From the NCBI GenBank assembly GCA_018971625.1, contig JAGXAJ010000024.1:1-52525 (forward strand): a stretch of DNA of 52,525 nucleotides, given 5' to 3'. Below the pieces are notes generated by a model that saw only the letters and a program-made list of their open reading frames with translations, searched no databases and was not told the origin of the DNA. A program made the position numbers and the translations under genes. Shown in pieces: positions 17,550-27,345 of the stretch (position 1 is its first letter; each line of letters starts with the position of its first letter). This DNA is from Pseudomonadota bacterium. Lineage in GTDB: Bacteria > Pseudomonadota > Alphaproteobacteria > Rhizobiales > Xanthobacteraceae.

Positions 17550-18410
17550 CTACACCGTCTTTTCCGGCCAGCGGCAGAGATCGTTGATCAGGCACACTTC
17601 GCAGCGGGGCGAACGCGCAAGACACGTGTAGCGGCCATGCAGGATCAGCCAATGATGCGCGTGCAGCATGAACTCTGACGGGATCACCCGTTCGAGGCCC
17701 AGTTCGACGTCCAGCGGCGTCTTGCCGGGCGCCAGCCCGGTGCGGTTGCCGACCCGAAACACATGAGTGTCGACCGCCATGGTGTGCTCGCTGAATGCCA
17801 TGTTGAGCACCACGTTGGCGGTCTTGCGCCCGGCGCCGGGCAGCGATTCGATCCCGGCGCGGGTGCGCGGCACCTCGCCGTCGAAATCCGCAATCAGCTT
17901 CTGCGATAGCGCGATGACGTTTTTGGCCTTGGTACGATAGAGGCCGATGGTCTTGATGTAGTCGCGCAACCGTTCCTCGCCGAGCGCCAGCATCTTTTGC
18001 GGGGTGTCGGCCACCGCGAACAGCGCGCGTGTCGCCTTGTTGACGCCGGCGTCGGTCGCCTGGGCCGAGAGCACAACGGCGACCAACAGGGTATAGGGAT
18101 TGAGATGTTCGAGCTCGCCCTTTGGTTCCGGATTGGCTTTGCGAAAGCGGCTGAAGGCCTCGTAGACCTCGGCCGCCGTCCACGGCCTTGCGGCTTCGGA
18201 TTGGCTTTTTGCCGGTAATTTTTTTGCCGTCCGCGCCGGCCTGGAAGCAGATTTGAACGCAGATTTGAGAACCGGTTTCCCGGCAGTCGCTGTCTTGGAT
18301 TCCGCTTTCTGCGATGATTTTACGGCCGGATGCTTTCGGGAATACGACTTTCGGGCCGAACCCCCCTTCGATGACATCTTTTTGACGGAAGGTTTGGTGC
18401 TTTTGTTCAT
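17550..18410 (-). CDS. nth: Endonuclease III (DNA glycosylase/AP lyase)
   Basis: This 286-residue base-excision repair enzyme removes oxidised pyrimidines and cleaves AP sites. The helix-hairpin-helix LPGAGRKTANV contains catalytic Lys196 and VDTHV contains catalytic Asp214. The 4Fe-4S motif is intact (Cys263, 270, 273, 279; spacing 6-2-5). Unusually, residues 1-75 form a Lys/Ser/Ala-rich, probably disordered basic tail that E. coli Nth (211 residues) lacks; similar tails are seen in Bradyrhizobium-type proteins. A later start (for example Met12) is possible. The gene is divergent from the DUF2244 gene, with only 19 bp between start codons. Confidence 0.96.
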   Translation of the reverse strand: MNKSTKPSVKKMSSKGGSARKSYSRKHPAVKSSQKAESKTATAGKPVLKSAFKSASRPARTAKKLPAKSQSEAARPWTAAEVYEAFSRFRKANPEPKGELEHLNPYTLLVAVVLSAQATDAGVNKATRALFAVADTPQKMLALGEERLRDYIKTIGLYRTKAKNVIALSQKLIADFDGEVPRTRAGIESLPGAGRKTANVVLNMAFSEHTMAVDTHVFRVGNRTGLAPGKTPLDVELGLERVIPSEFMLHAHHWLILHGRYTCLARSPRCEVCLINDLCRWPEKTV

Positions 18411-18429
18411 CTTGCGGATATACTACAGT

Positions 18430-18951
18430 ATGAGTGCAGGCAATGACCTCGATCCGGTGCCACCGGAGCCCGAATTATTCTCGGCGGTGCTGACGCCGCA
18501 TCGCTCGTTGAGCAATGCTCAATTTACGGTGCTGATGGCGGTTGTCAGCGTCCTCAGTTTCGCTGCCGGTCTGGTATTCTGGCACATGGGCGCGTGGCCG
18601 GTATTCGGCTTTTTTGGTCTTGACGTGCTTCTGGTCTATTGGGCGTTCAAGATCAATTTCCGCCGTGCAAAGGCGATCGAGCAGATTTCGGTGACGCCGT
18701 CGGAACTCAGGGTACGGCGGGTCAGCCACCGTGGTCATGTGGTCGAGTGGGTCCTCAATCCGCTCTGGGTGCAACTCGACCAGAAAACCCATGCCGAATT
18801 CGGCATCGAACGGCTTTATCTGGTCTCCAGGGGCCGCCGCGTCTCGATCGCGAGCTTCCTGGGACCTGACGAAAAAGCTAGCTTTGCCAAAGCCTTACAG
18901 GCTGCACTGCACGCCGCCAGGCGCGGACCGATCTATAATCCGATTACATGA
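18430..18951 (+). CDS. DUF2244 membrane protein
   Basis: This 173-residue protein has two adjacent transmembrane segments (FTVLMAVVSVLSFAAGLVFW and VFGFFGLDVLLVYWAF, about residues 35-80). The DUF2244 soluble part follows, with RVRRVSHRGHVVEWVLNPLWVQ-type sequence and IASFLGPDEKASFAKAL. Family function is unknown; members often sit near cytochrome oxidase genes, but none are seen here. There is no convincing Shine-Dalgarno sequence before ATG 18430, and a TATACT -10-like hexamer at 18419-18424 would place transcription start at or next to the ATG. Confidence 0.85.
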   Translation: MSAGNDLDPVPPEPELFSAVLTPHRSLSNAQFTVLMAVVSVLSFAAGLVFWHMGAWPVFGFFGLDVLLVYWAFKINFRRAKAIEQISVTPSELRVRRVSHRGHVVEWVLNPLWVQLDQKTHAEFGIERLYLVSRGRRVSIASFLGPDEKASFAKALQAALHAARRGPIYNPIT

Positions 18952-19005
18952 AGGCTGTCAGGAATCGGGTGGTTTGGCAGCCGCCCGGATTCTACATCAG
19001 AAACC

Positions 19006-19902
19006 ATGATGAGCCTTGCAATCAATGACCAACGACTGACCAAACCCGGGCCGCAGAACGCCGCGCTGCGCGACTATGATTCGGTGCGCCGCGCAATCGC
19101 CTTCATATCGGAACACTGGCGCGCGCAGCCGACCATCGAATCGATGGCGGATGCCGCGGGCGTGACACCCGACGAACTGCACCATCTGTTTCGCCGCTGG
19201 GCGGGGCTAACTCCGAAAGCCTTCATGCAGGCGCTGACGCTCGATCACGCCAAGGGCCTGTTGCGCGATTCCGCCAGCGTGCTCGATGCCGCGCTCGACT
19301 CAGGGCTCTCTGGCCCCGGACGATTGCACGACCTGTTCGTCACCCATGAGGCGATGTCGCCGGGCGAATGGAAGAACGGCGGCGCCGGCATGACCTTGCG
19401 CTACGGCTTGCATCCCTCGCCGTTCGGCACCGCCATCGTGATTGCGAGCGGCCGGGGCCTTGCGGGTCTTGCCTTTGCCGATCCCGGCGAGGAGCAGACT
19501 TCGTTCGCCGACATGAAGCGGCGCTGGCCGAATGCGACCTATCTCGAGGACCATGAAACGACGGCCGGACTGGCGCAGCGGATTTTCGACACGCGGATGT
19601 GGCGTGCGGACCAGCCGTTGCGAGTGGTGCTGATCGGCACCGACTTCGAAGTCCGGGTCTGGGAAACGCTGCTGAAGATTCCGATGGGACGCGCGGTGTG
19701 CTATCAGGATATCGCCACCTCGATCAGCAAGCCCAAGGCTTCACGCGCCGTCGGCGCCGCGATCGGGCGCAACCCGGTGTCGTTCGTGGTGCCGTGCCAT
19801 CGCGCGCTCGGCAAGAGCGGTGCGCTTACCGGCTATCACTGGGGCATCACCCGCAAGCAGGCGATGCTCGGCTGGGAAGCCGGCCAGGTCGGATTTCACT
19901 GA
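19006..19902 (+). CDS. Ada-like AraC regulator / methylated-DNA-protein cysteine methyltransferase
   Basis: This 298-residue fusion has an N-terminal AraC-type helix-turn-helix domain (about residues 25-122, with MADAAGVTPDELHHLFRRWAG) and a C-terminal O6-alkylguanine-DNA alkyltransferase domain. The acceptor is Cys264 in VVPCHR, and the DNA-binding helix is SRAVGAAIGRNP. It lacks the N-terminal zinc domain with the phosphotriester-accepting Cys found in E. coli Ada. Repair of O6-methylguanine is therefore expected, but methyl-phosphotriester sensing is not. What activates it as a regulator is unclear. It is monocistronic and convergent with gpmA. Confidence 0.9.
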   Translation: MMSLAINDQRLTKPGPQNAALRDYDSVRRAIAFISEHWRAQPTIESMADAAGVTPDELHHLFRRWAGLTPKAFMQALTLDHAKGLLRDSASVLDAALDSGLSGPGRLHDLFVTHEAMSPGEWKNGGAGMTLRYGLHPSPFGTAIVIASGRGLAGLAFADPGEEQTSFADMKRRWPNATYLEDHETTAGLAQRIFDTRMWRADQPLRVVLIGTDFEVRVWETLLKIPMGRAVCYQDIATSISKPKASRAVGAAIGRNPVSFVVPCHRALGKSGALTGYHWGITRKQAMLGWEAGQVGFH

Positions 19903-20036
19903 AGTCTGTGCGTTCAATTGAAGCTGTTTTGGCTCCGACTCGCACGAGCAAGGCCAAGCCGCGTTCTCCCGCGTGGAGAGGATTGGATGAGGGCGCATGC
20001 GCTATTCGGCAGGCTTTAGCCTCGCCCGGATTGCTT

Positions 20037-20067
20037 TGCAGTTCGGCTTTCTTACGCGAGAACTGCA
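20037..20067. terminator. Possible bidirectional hairpin between ada-like gene and gpmA
   Basis: TGCAGTTC (20037-20044) pairs perfectly with GAACTGCA (20060-20067) in the convergent gap. It lacks a long T-tract, so intrinsic termination is uncertain. Confidence 0.35.
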
Positions 20068-20083
20068 GTCAGGATGGACTGGG

Positions 20084-20707
20084 CTAAGCGGCCAGATCCT
20101 GTTTCGAGGCGATGGTGGCATCCGCGTTGAGCCGGTAGAGGATCGGCACGCCGGTTGCGAGTTCGCGTTTGATAATCTGCTCAGGCGACAATTTCTCCAG
20201 CACCATGATCAGCGCGCGCAGCGAATTGCCATGGGCGACGACCAGCGTGCGCTCGCCGCGCAAGACGCAGGGCAGGATCTCCTGGACGTAATAGGGCAGG
20301 GCGCGTGCCAGCGTATCCTTCAGGCTTTCACCGCCGGGGGGCTGCACGTCGTAGGAACGTCGCCAGATCAGCACCTGCTCCTCGCCCCATTTCTTGCGGG
20401 CGTCGTTCTTGTTCAGCCCGGAGAGGTCGCCATAATCGCGCTCGTTGAGCGCGAGGTTGCACGTAACCGGCAGTCCGGTCTGCCCGATCTCCACCAGCAT
20501 CAAGTCGAGCGTGTGCTGGGCGCGGACCAGCACCGACGTAAAGGCGATATCGAACGACAGATCCTGCGCCTTCAACTTGCGGCCGGCCTCCTTTGCTTCC
20601 TCGATGCCCTTCTCGGTGAGATCGGGGTCTTTCCAGCCGGTGAACAGATTTTTCAGATTCCACTCGCTCTCGCCATGGCGCACGAGCACAAGAAGACGAT
20701 CGCTCAT
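20084..20707 (-). CDS. gpmA: 2,3-bisphosphoglycerate-dependent phosphoglycerate mutase
   Basis: This 207-residue histidine phosphatase superfamily enzyme interconverts 3- and 2-phosphoglycerate in glycolysis and gluconeogenesis. The phosphoryl-accepting His lies in [10 protein letters not shown] at the N-terminus. [13 protein letters not shown] is the dPGM signature, and the second catalytic His is in [11 protein letters not shown]. Length is that of the short alphaproteobacterial form (about 205). It follows dapB by 36 bp on the same strand, so the two are probably cotranscribed. Confidence 0.96.
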   Translation of the reverse strand: MSDRLLVLVRHGESEWNLKNLFTGWKDPDLTEKGIEEAKEAGRKLKAQDLSFDIAFTSVLVRAQHTLDLMLVEIGQTGLPVTCNLALNERDYGDLSGLNKNDARKKWGEEQVLIWRRSYDVQPPGGESLKDTLARALPYYVQEILPCVLRGERTLVVAHGNSLRALIMVLEKLSPEQIIKRELATGVPILYRLNADATIASKQDLAA

Positions 20708-20743
20708 TGCAGTGATTCCGTTTCGTTCGGTTTCCGCCGAGTT

Positions 20744-21559
20744 TCAGATATCGCCGAGGCCCAGCACGTCGGCCATCGTATAGAAGCCGGGCTGTTTGCC
20801 ACGGGCCCATAACGCCGCCTTCAGCGCGCCATGGGCGAACAGCACCCGATCCTCGGCATGATGCGACAGCGTGATCCGCTCCGACGGACCGGCGAAGATC
20901 ACGCTGTGATCGCCGGCGGCCGTGCCGCCGCGCAAGGATGCAAAGCCGATATCTCCGGAGCGCCGCGCGCCGGTGAGACCATCGCGGCCGCGGGCCGAAT
21001 GTTTGTCAAGCGCGATCTGACGGCCGGCGGCCGCCGCCTCGCCCAACATCAGCGCGGTCCCCGAGGGCGCGTCGATCTTGCCCTTGTGATGCATTTCCAG
21101 GATTTCGATGTCGAAATTCTCATCGAGCGATTGCGCCACGCGCTTGACCAGCGCCGCCAAGAGATTGATACCGAGACTCATATTGCCCGATTTCACCACG
21201 ATGGCGCGCGAGGTGACGCTTTTGATCACGGCATCGTCCGATGCCGACAGGCCGGTGGTGCCGATGACGTGGACCAGCCCGCGCTGTGCCGCGATCGCGA
21301 CATTGGCGATGGTGGCGGCCGGCACCGTAAAATCCAGAATGCCGTCGGCATTGGCCGACATCGACCAGAGATCAGCGGAAAGCTGCACGCCATTGGCGGG
21401 AAGCCCTGCCAGCATGCCGGCATCCTTGCCGAGGAGTTCGGAGCCAGGCGCTTCCAGCGCACCTGCCAGTACCGCGCCCGGCGTTTCCGATATCACACGC
21501 GTCAGCGCCCGGCCCATTCGGCCGCCGGCTCCCGCAACGATCAAACGCATGTCGGCCAT
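20744..21559 (-). CDS. dapB: 4-hydroxy-tetrahydrodipicolinate reductase
   Basis: This 271-residue enzyme of the lysine and meso-diaminopimelate pathway has the NAD(P)-binding motif [12 protein letters not shown] at the N-terminus. The substrate-binding and catalytic region is [16 protein letters not shown] (about residues 155-170). Length is typical (265-275). GGAT precedes the ATG; a second Met (21550) is a possible start. It is first in a leftward pair with gpmA. Confidence 0.97.
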   Translation of the reverse strand: MADMRLIVAGAGGRMGRALTRVISETPGAVLAGALEAPGSELLGKDAGMLAGLPANGVQLSADLWSMSANADGILDFTVPAATIANVAIAAQRGLVHVIGTTGLSASDDAVIKSVTSRAIVVKSGNMSLGINLLAALVKRVAQSLDENFDIEILEMHHKGKIDAPSGTALMLGEAAAAGRQIALDKHSARGRDGLTGARRSGDIGFASLRGGTAAGDHSVIFAGPSERITLSHHAEDRVLFAHGALKAALWARGKQPGFYTMADVLGLGDI

Positions 21560-21680
21560 GGCTTATCCTTATCCGCCCTATTAGCCGGGACGGCCGGTTC
21601 CGGCAACCGGCGGGGCTTGCATCAATAGCTTGCGGGACGGCGGCCTCGACGATGGCTATCTTGAAGGGCAGGGCGTTGGA

Positions 21681-21983
21681 TCAGGGCTGCGGCCCATCAT
21701 AGCCCTCCACCACGATCAACTCGGCGATCGAATGCGGCGTCCGGCGCTTGATGTTTTCCTGATATTCCGGCGAGCGGTAGCAGGCCAGCGCAGTGTCATA
21801 ATCGGCGAATTCGATCACCACGTTGCGTGAGCGGCTCTGGCCCTCGACGCCGGTGAACTTGCCGCCGCGCACCACGTAGCGGCCGCCGAATTTCTTGAAG
21901 ATCGAGGCGTTGGCCGTGGCATAGGCCTTGTAGCCTTCCTCGTTGTGAACATCGAGGCGTGCGATCCAGTAGCCTTTTGCCAT
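21681..21983 (-). CDS. DUF1330 domain protein
   Basis: This 100-residue protein has the dimeric alpha/beta-barrel DUF1330 fold: GYWIARLDVHNEEGYKAY at the start, FGGRYVVRGGKF, and NVVIEFADYDTALACYRSPEYQ. Function is unknown. The gene is in a leftward run with pyrF just upstream (20-bp gap) and may be cotranscribed with it. Confidence 0.9.
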   Translation of the reverse strand: MAKGYWIARLDVHNEEGYKAYATANASIFKKFGGRYVVRGGKFTGVEGQSRSRNVVIEFADYDTALACYRSPEYQENIKRRTPHSIAELIVVEGYDGPQP

Positions 21984-22003
21984 TGTTTTTCTTCCTTTTG
22001 TTG

Positions 22004-22726
22004 TCAGGTCGGTTGCTGGTCCAGTGCCTGTGCGATCTCCGCCACGATCGCGTCCGCGGCGGCCTTGGGATCGTTGGCTCCCGTCACGGGCCGGCCGACC
22101 ACGAGATAATCGGCGCCGGCGGCGATCGCGTGCGCCGGCGTCATGATGCGCTTCTGATCATCGGTCGATGAGCCGGCGGGCCGGATACCGGGCGTCACCA
22201 GATGCATCTTGTCGCCGACGACCTTGCGCAGCGTGGCGGCCTCCTCCGGCGAGCAGACCAGACCATCCATGCCAAGCGCCTGCGCCCGTCGGGCGCGCGC
22301 CTCGACCAGATCGGTGACGCCGAGGCGATAGCCCGCGTCGTGCAGGTCGCCATCGTCATAGGAGGTGAGCACGGTGACGGCGAGGAGCTTCAGGTCCGAT
22401 CCCGCGCGACCTTCGACCGCAGCCTTCATGGTTTGCGGGTAGGCATGCACGGTGAGGAACGTCGCGCCCGATTTGGCAACGCTCTCGACTCCGCGCGCCA
22501 CGGTATTGCCGATGTCATGCAGCTTGAGATCGGCGAACACTTTTTTGCCGGCGCCGGCCAGCCGGCCGATCATCGGCAGACCGCCGGCATAAGCGAGTTG
22601 ATAGCCGATCTTGTAGAAGGTCACGCTGTCGCCAAGCCGGGCGACCATCGCTTCTGCGGATGCCACGTCGGGTAGATCCAGCGGCACGATCAGCCGGTCG
22701 CGGGGGGCGATTTCTGCTGGCTGCAT
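22004..22726 (-). CDS. pyrF: Orotidine 5'-phosphate decarboxylase
   Basis: This 240-residue TIM-barrel enzyme converts OMP to UMP, the last step of de novo pyrimidine synthesis. The catalytic Asp-Lys-Asp array is in [13 protein letters not shown], and phosphate-binding sequences TPGIRP and VVGRPV lie near the C-terminus. Length is typical. The FMN reductase gene ends 6 bp upstream on the same strand, and DUF1330 follows. Confidence 0.97.
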   Translation of the reverse strand: MQPAEIAPRDRLIVPLDLPDVASAEAMVARLGDSVTFYKIGYQLAYAGGLPMIGRLAGAGKKVFADLKLHDIGNTVARGVESVAKSGATFLTVHAYPQTMKAAVEGRAGSDLKLLAVTVLTSYDDGDLHDAGYRLGVTDLVEARARRAQALGMDGLVCSPEEAATLRKVVGDKMHLVTPGIRPAGSSTDDQKRIMTPAHAIAAGADYLVVGRPVTGANDPKAAADAIVAEIAQALDQQPT

Positions 22727-22732
22727 TTCACC

Positions 22733-23311
22733 TCACATCGTGCGCTGGGAGAATTCGATCAACTGCCGAACCAGCGCCTTCAGCGCCTCGATATCGGCCG
22801 CAAGTTTCAGTCGATCCATATCGTCATAGGCCTCATTTGCGAACGACAGCGCAAGCTGGTTCGGGATGACCGGCGCCTGGCAGGCTGTCAGTATCAGCCG
22901 CAGCGCCATCAGCGCCCGGACGCCGCCAAGCCGGCCGGCGGAGGCGGACGCGATCGCAAAGGGGCGCTCGCGAAATACCTGCCGTCGGGTTTCGTGCGGA
23001 TCCTGCACGCGGCTGACCCAGTCGATCGCGTTCTTGAGCAGCGAGGGAATCGATGCATTGTATTCCGGTGTCACGATCAGCACGCCCTGATGGGACGACA
23101 TCATGCGCTTGAGATTGATCGCGGATTTCGGCACGCCGGATTTCGCCTGCAGGTCGCCGTCATAGATCGGCAGCGGGAAATCAGTCAGCGAGATCCGCGT
23201 GACATCGACGCCGGCCTGCGCGAATTCGGCGGCGATCGTTGCAGCAAGCTTGGCGTTAAGCGAGCCAGTGCGCAGCGAGCCGGGGATCACCAGGATTTTC
23301 AGCGCAGACAT
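22733..23311 (-). CDS. NADPH-dependent FMN reductase / flavodoxin-fold oxidoreductase
   Basis: This 192-residue protein has the NADPH-dependent FMN reductase fold. The phosphate-binding loop is PGSLRTGSLNAKLA (residues 10-23), and VTPEYNASIPSLLKNAIDWVSR is the FMN/dimer signature. Close relatives include chromate or azo/quinone reductases and SsuE-like enzymes; the physiological acceptor cannot be told from sequence. It lies 6 bp upstream of pyrF, on the same strand. Confidence 0.9.
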   Translation of the reverse strand: MSALKILVIPGSLRTGSLNAKLAATIAAEFAQAGVDVTRISLTDFPLPIYDGDLQAKSGVPKSAINLKRMMSSHQGVLIVTPEYNASIPSLLKNAIDWVSRVQDPHETRRQVFRERPFAIASASAGRLGGVRALMALRLILTACQAPVIPNQLALSFANEAYDDMDRLKLAADIEALKALVRQLIEFSQRTM

Positions 23312-23360
23312 GATTTAGATCGTTCAGGGCACGAACCGCGGCGCGGCGCGCGGCGGGGTC

Positions 23361-23963
23361 TCAGCGCCTGCGATACACCCAGACACGGGCCGGCGGAAGA
23401 TTCATCCAGATCCGCTCGGAAGCCTCGGTGGATACGCCCGGCAGCGACCTCGGAATCGGCGGCACCACCGAATAGGTGAACTGCACGAACGGCGCCCCCG
23501 GCGCCAGCGCCAGGAAGGCATCGCGGATCAGTTTCAGGCGCGTCATCATCGGCTTGGTTACCAGCGGCAGGCCGGAGACGATGGCGGACGCTCGAACGCT
23601 TAAGACATCCCACAATGAGTCGCGCAAGGTATAGGCATCGCCCTGCACGACCTTGGCATGGGGGTAGCGATCGCGCAGCAGCGCGCAGAAGCCCGGATCA
23701 TATTCGACAAGCACTAGGCGTTTCTGCTCGATGCCGTGCTCGATCAGCGCATTGGTGATCGCGCCGGTGCCGGGCCCGAGTTCAACCACGGGCGCCGAGG
23801 AATCGACATCGACATATTGCGCCATGGTGCGCGCCAACAGGCGCCCCGACGGCATTACTGCGCCCATATGCAGCGGTTTCTCAATCCATGATCGGAGAAA
23901 GCGAACCTCGTCATCGAGACGGAGAGGCTTCTTCAACGCACGCACGGACGATTGCAAAGGCAT
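23361..23963 (-). CDS. pmtA: Phospholipid N-methyltransferase (PmtA-like)
   Basis: This 200-residue class I SAM-dependent methyltransferase has the SAM-binding motif VELGPGTGAITNALI (about residues 60-75), then VLVEYDPGF and VVQGDAYTL, and the family sequence LRSWIEKPLHMGAVMPSG. This matches the Sinorhizobium-type PmtA family, which methylates phosphatidylethanolamine towards phosphatidylcholine at the inner membrane. Position downstream of dnaKJ agrees with what I recall of Bradyrhizobium. ATG 23963 is preferred over an in-frame TTG at 23975. Alternative: an rRNA adenine dimethylase-like methyltransferase of unknown substrate. Confidence 0.78.
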   Translation of the reverse strand: MPLQSSVRALKKPLRLDDEVRFLRSWIEKPLHMGAVMPSGRLLARTMAQYVDVDSSAPVVELGPGTGAITNALIEHGIEQKRLVLVEYDPGFCALLRDRYPHAKVVQGDAYTLRDSLWDVLSVRASAIVSGLPLVTKPMMTRLKLIRDAFLALAPGAPFVQFTYSVVPPIPRSLPGVSTEASERIWMNLPPARVWVYRRR

Positions 23964-24162
23964 TGTCACTACCAAAAGGGGGGACCGCGATCGGGCGGCA
24001 GTGTCAGAATATCGTCATAAAGAGGTATAGATAGCCGCTGGAACGGTCAAGCCGAATGGCGCCGGCGTGGCCCTTCTGCGTGTCTGCGATCTAGCCATAA
24101 GGCCATGCGTTGGTTGAATTTTTGAGCATCTCGAACCCCGACCGAGCCACTGAGCAGCCATC

Positions 24163-25296
24163 TCAGCTGGTCGCGCGGTTGCCGAAGAAATCCTTGACCT
24201 TGGTGAAGAAACCCGCAGCCTCGGGCTGAGTTGCACCGGACGATAATTTTTCGAACTCGGCGAGCAACTCCTGCTGCTTCTTGGTCAGATTTTGCGGCGT
24301 TTCGACCATCACCTGGACATACATGTCTCCGGTCTGACGTGAACGAAGAATGGGCATGCCCTTTGACGCGATGCGAAAGCGGCGACCCGATTGGGTTCCG
24401 CTGGGGATTTTCACCTTGGTCTTGCCCTTGTCGATGGTCGGCACATCGAACTCGCCGCCAAGCGCTGCAGCCACCATCGAGATCGGCACGCGGCAATGCA
24501 GGTCGGCGCCGTCGCGCTGGAAAAACTGATGCGATGCCAGCGACAGGAAAATGTAGAGATCGCCCGGAGGTCCGCCGCGAACGCCGGCTTCGCCTTCCCC
24601 GGCAAGCCGGATGCGGGTGCCGTCTTCGACGCCTTGCGGGATGTTGATCGAAAGTGTCCGCTCCCGCGTCACCCGTCCCTGGCCCGAGCACGAGGGACAC
24701 GCGTCCTCGATCATCTGGCCGCGGCCCTGGCACCCAGGGCAGGTTCGCTCCAGCGTAAAGAAACCCTGAGCCTGTCGCACCCGACCCTGCCCGCCGCACA
24801 TTGAACAGATCTTCGGCTTGGTACCCGCCTTGGCGCCCGTACCCGAACAGGATTCGCAGGTGACGGAGACCGGAATCTCGATCTGGGCGGCCTTGCCGAG
24901 ATAGGCCTCTTCCAGCGAGATTTCCATGTTGTAGCGCAGGTCGGCACCGCGTTCGCGGCCGCCGCCGCGCCCGCGCTGCCCGGCCATGCCGAACAGGTCT
25001 TCGAAAATATCGGAGAATGACGAGGCGAAGCCGGCGCCGAAACCCGGACCGCCGCCGCCCGCACCCTGTTCAAAGGCCGCATGGCCGAACCGGTCATAGG
25101 CGGCGCGCTTGTCGCCGTCCTTCAGGACTTCATAGGCTTCGTTGATTTCCTTGAACTTGAGTTCGCTGGTGGCATCACCCGGATTGCGGTCCGGATGCCA
25201 TTTCATCGCGAGCTTGCGGAACGCCGCCTTGAGCTTGGAATCGTCCGCGGTCCGATCGACCTCCAGGGTCTCGTAATAGCAGCGCTTGGTGGACAT
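24163..25296 (-). CDS. dnaJ: Chaperone DnaJ
   Basis: This 377-residue type I J-protein stimulates the DnaK ATPase and delivers unfolded substrates. The J domain (residues 1-70) contains [10 protein letters not shown] Gly/Phe-rich linker follows, then four zinc-binding repeats ([40 protein letters not shown]) and the C-terminal substrate-binding domains. It lies 147 bp downstream of dnaK on the same strand, with a terminator-like hairpin in the gap that could set the DnaK:DnaJ ratio. Confidence 0.98.
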   Translation of the reverse strand: MSTKRCYYETLEVDRTADDSKLKAAFRKLAMKWHPDRNPGDATSELKFKEINEAYEVLKDGDKRAAYDRFGHAAFEQGAGGGGPGFGAGFASSFSDIFEDLFGMAGQRGRGGGRERGADLRYNMEISLEEAYLGKAAQIEIPVSVTCESCSGTGAKAGTKPKICSMCGGQGRVRQAQGFFTLERTCPGCQGRGQMIEDACPSCSGQGRVTRERTLSINIPQGVEDGTRIRLAGEGEAGVRGGPPGDLYIFLSLASHQFFQRDGADLHCRVPISMVAAALGGEFDVPTIDKGKTKVKIPSGTQSGRRFRIASKGMPILRSRQTGDMYVQVMVETPQNLTKKQQELLAEFEKLSSGATQPEAAGFFTKVKDFFGNRATS

Positions 25297-25372
25297 CCGT
25301 CAGATCCGTCCGAAGTTCGTCGTCATTCCAAAAACCCAGATCCTGCCAAATACCAAGTCTTGTCGCTTAACG

Positions 25373-25429
25373 AAAAATGACCCCCTCCCATCGAGACGCT
25401 ACGCACGCGCTCTTTGGAATGGGGGCCAT
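25373..25429 (-). terminator. Hairpin with T-tract between dnaK and dnaJ
   Basis: On the minus strand ATGGCCCCC pairs with GGGGGTCAT (one G-T pair) around a 35-nt loop and is followed directly by TTTTT. It starts about 14 bp after the dnaK stop. It looks like an intrinsic terminator or attenuator allowing partial read-through into dnaJ. Confidence 0.65.
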
Positions 25430-25443
25430 GATCGTTACCCGCC

Positions 25444-27345
25444 TTAAGCGGATTTCTTGTTGTTCTTGTCGTCGTCGACCTCGGTGAATTCCGCGTCGAC
25501 CACGTCATCCTTGGCCGCATCCTTGGCCGCATCGCTCTCGGCCTGCTGCTTGTACATTGCCTCGCCGAGCTTCATCGAAACCTGCGCCAGCGTATTGGTC
25601 TTGGCCTTGATGGCCTCGGCATCGTCGCCCTTCAGCGCTTCCTTCAGATCGCTGACGGCGTCTTCGATAGCGCGGCGTTCCGCCTCCTCGACCTTCGAGC
25701 CATGCTCGGTTAGCGCCTTTTCGGTGGAATGGACCAGCGCGTCGGCATGGTTCTTGGCGTCGACGGCCTCACGGCGCTTCTTGTCCTCGGCAGCGTTCGC
25801 TTCGGCATCCTTGACCATTTTCTCGATATCGGCTTCGGACAGGCCGCCGGATGCCTGGATCCGGATCTGCTGTTCCTTGCCGGTCGCCTTGTCCTTGGCC
25901 GAGACGTTGACGATGCCGTTGGCATCGATGTCGAAGGTCACCTCGATCTGCGGCATGCCGCGCGGGGCAGGGGGAATGCCCATCAAGTCGAACTGACCCA
26001 GTACCTTGTTGTCAGCCGCCATTTCACGCTCGCCCTGGAAGACGCGGATGGTGACAGCGTTCTGGTTGTCCTCGGCGGTCGAGAATACCTGGCTCTTCTT
26101 GGTCGGGATCGTGGTATTGCGATCGATGATGCGGGTGAACACGCCGCCCAGCGTTTCGATGCCGAGCGAAAGCGGGGTCACGTCGAGCAGCAGTACGTCC
26201 TTGACGTCGCCTTGCAGCACGCCGGCCTGGATCGCGGCACCGATAGCGACGACTTCATCCGGGTTGACGCCCTTGTGCGGCTCCTTGCCGAACAACTGCT
26301 TCACCACCTCCTGAACCTTCGGCATGCGGGTCATGCCGCCGACCAGCACCACTTCGCCGACTTCAGCGGCGGTGAGACCGGCATCCTTCAGCGCCTTGCG
26401 GCACGGTTCAATGGTTTTCTGGACGAGATCGTCGACCAGCGCCTCGAACTTGGAGCGGGTCAGCTTCATCGTCAGATGCTTCGGACCGGTCTGGTCGGCC
26501 GTGATGAAGGGCAGGTTGATTTCGGTCTGCGTGGTCGACGACAATTCGATCTTGGCCTTTTCAGCCGCCTCTTTCAGCCGCTGCAACGCCAGCTTGTCGT
26601 TGCGCAGGTTGATGCCCTGCTCCTTCTGGAACTCATCGGCCAGATAGTTGACCAGCCGCATGTCGAAATCTTCGCCGCCGAGGAAGGTGTCGCCATTGGT
26701 CGACTTCACCTCGAACACGCCGTCGCCGATTTCCAGAATCGAGACGTCGAAGGTGCCGCCGCCGAGGTCGTACACCGCAATGGTGCCGGCCTTCGACTTG
26801 TCGAGGCCATAGGCCAGCGCAGCCGCGGTCGGCTCGTTGATGATGCGCAGCACTTCAAGGCCGGCGATCTTGCCGGCATCCTTGGTGGCCTGACGTTGCG
26901 CGTCGTTGAAATAGGCGGGAACGGTGATAACGGCCTGCTCGACCTTCTGGCCGAGATGGGCTTCCGCGGTCTCTTTCATCTTCTGCAGAATGAAGGCCGA
27001 GACCTGCGAGGGTGAATAGGTCTTGCCATCCGCCTCGACCCAGGCATCGCCGTTGGACGCCTTGACGATCTTGTAGGGGACAAGCTTCTTGTCCTTCTCG
27101 ACCATCGGATCGTCGTAGCGACGGCCGACGAGACGCTTGACTGCAAAGAAAGTCCGCTCGGGATTGGTTACCGCCTGACGCTTGGCCGGCTGGCCGACGA
27201 GGCGCTCGCCATCATCGCTGAAGGCGACGATCGACGGGGTCGTCCGCATGCCCTCCGCGTTCTCGATGACTTTCGACGTTTTGCCATCCATTACGGCGAC
27301 GCACGAATTCGTGGTGCCGAGATCGATCCCGATGACCTTTCCCAT
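25444..27345 (-). CDS. dnaK: Chaperone DnaK (Hsp70)
   Basis: This 633-residue Hsp70 has an N-terminal ATPase domain ([17 protein letters not shown]; phosphate-binding [21 protein letters not shown]), the interdomain linker [13 protein letters not shown], a substrate-binding domain, and a helical lid. The acidic tail ends in [12 protein letters not shown] chose ATG 27345 over ATG 27354 because AAGGA sits about 10 nt before it but only 2 nt before the upstream ATG, and because family members start [10 protein letters not shown]. It is heat-shock regulated, judging from the sigma32-type promoter upstream, and pairs with dnaJ downstream and grpE/hrcA about 2 kb away. Confidence 0.99.
   Translation of the reverse strand: MGKVIGIDLGTTNSCVAVMDGKTSKVIENAEGMRTTPSIVAFSDDGERLVGQPAKRQAVTNPERTFFAVKRLVGRRYDDPMVEKDKKLVPYKIVKASNGDAWVEADGKTYSPSQVSAFILQKMKETAEAHLGQKVEQAVITVPAYFNDAQRQATKDAGKIAGLEVLRIINEPTAAALAYGLDKSKAGTIAVYDLGGGTFDVSILEIGDGVFEVKSTNGDTFLGGEDFDMRLVNYLADEFQKEQGINLRNDKLALQRLKEAAEKAKIELSSTTQTEINLPFITADQTGPKHLTMKLTRSKFEALVDDLVQKTIEPCRKALKDAGLTAAEVGEVVLVGGMTRMPKVQEVVKQLFGKEPHKGVNPDEVVAIGAAIQAGVLQGDVKDVLLLDVTPLSLGIETLGGVFTRIIDRNTTIPTKKSQVFSTAEDNQNAVTIRVFQGEREMAADNKVLGQFDLMGIPPAPRGMPQIEVTFDIDANGIVNVSAKDKATGKEQQIRIQASGGLSEADIEKMVKDAEANAAEDKKRREAVDAKNHADALVHSTEKALTEHGSKVEEAERRAIEDAVSDLKEALKGDDAEAIKAKTNTLAQVSMKLGEAMYKQQAESDAAKDAAKDDVVDAEFTEVDDDKNNKKSA

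Noticed and set aside
25729..27015. 428-codon open frame on the plus strand inside dnaK
   Set aside because: High-GC shadow frame antisense to a certain Hsp70 gene; no domain, no ribosome-binding site.
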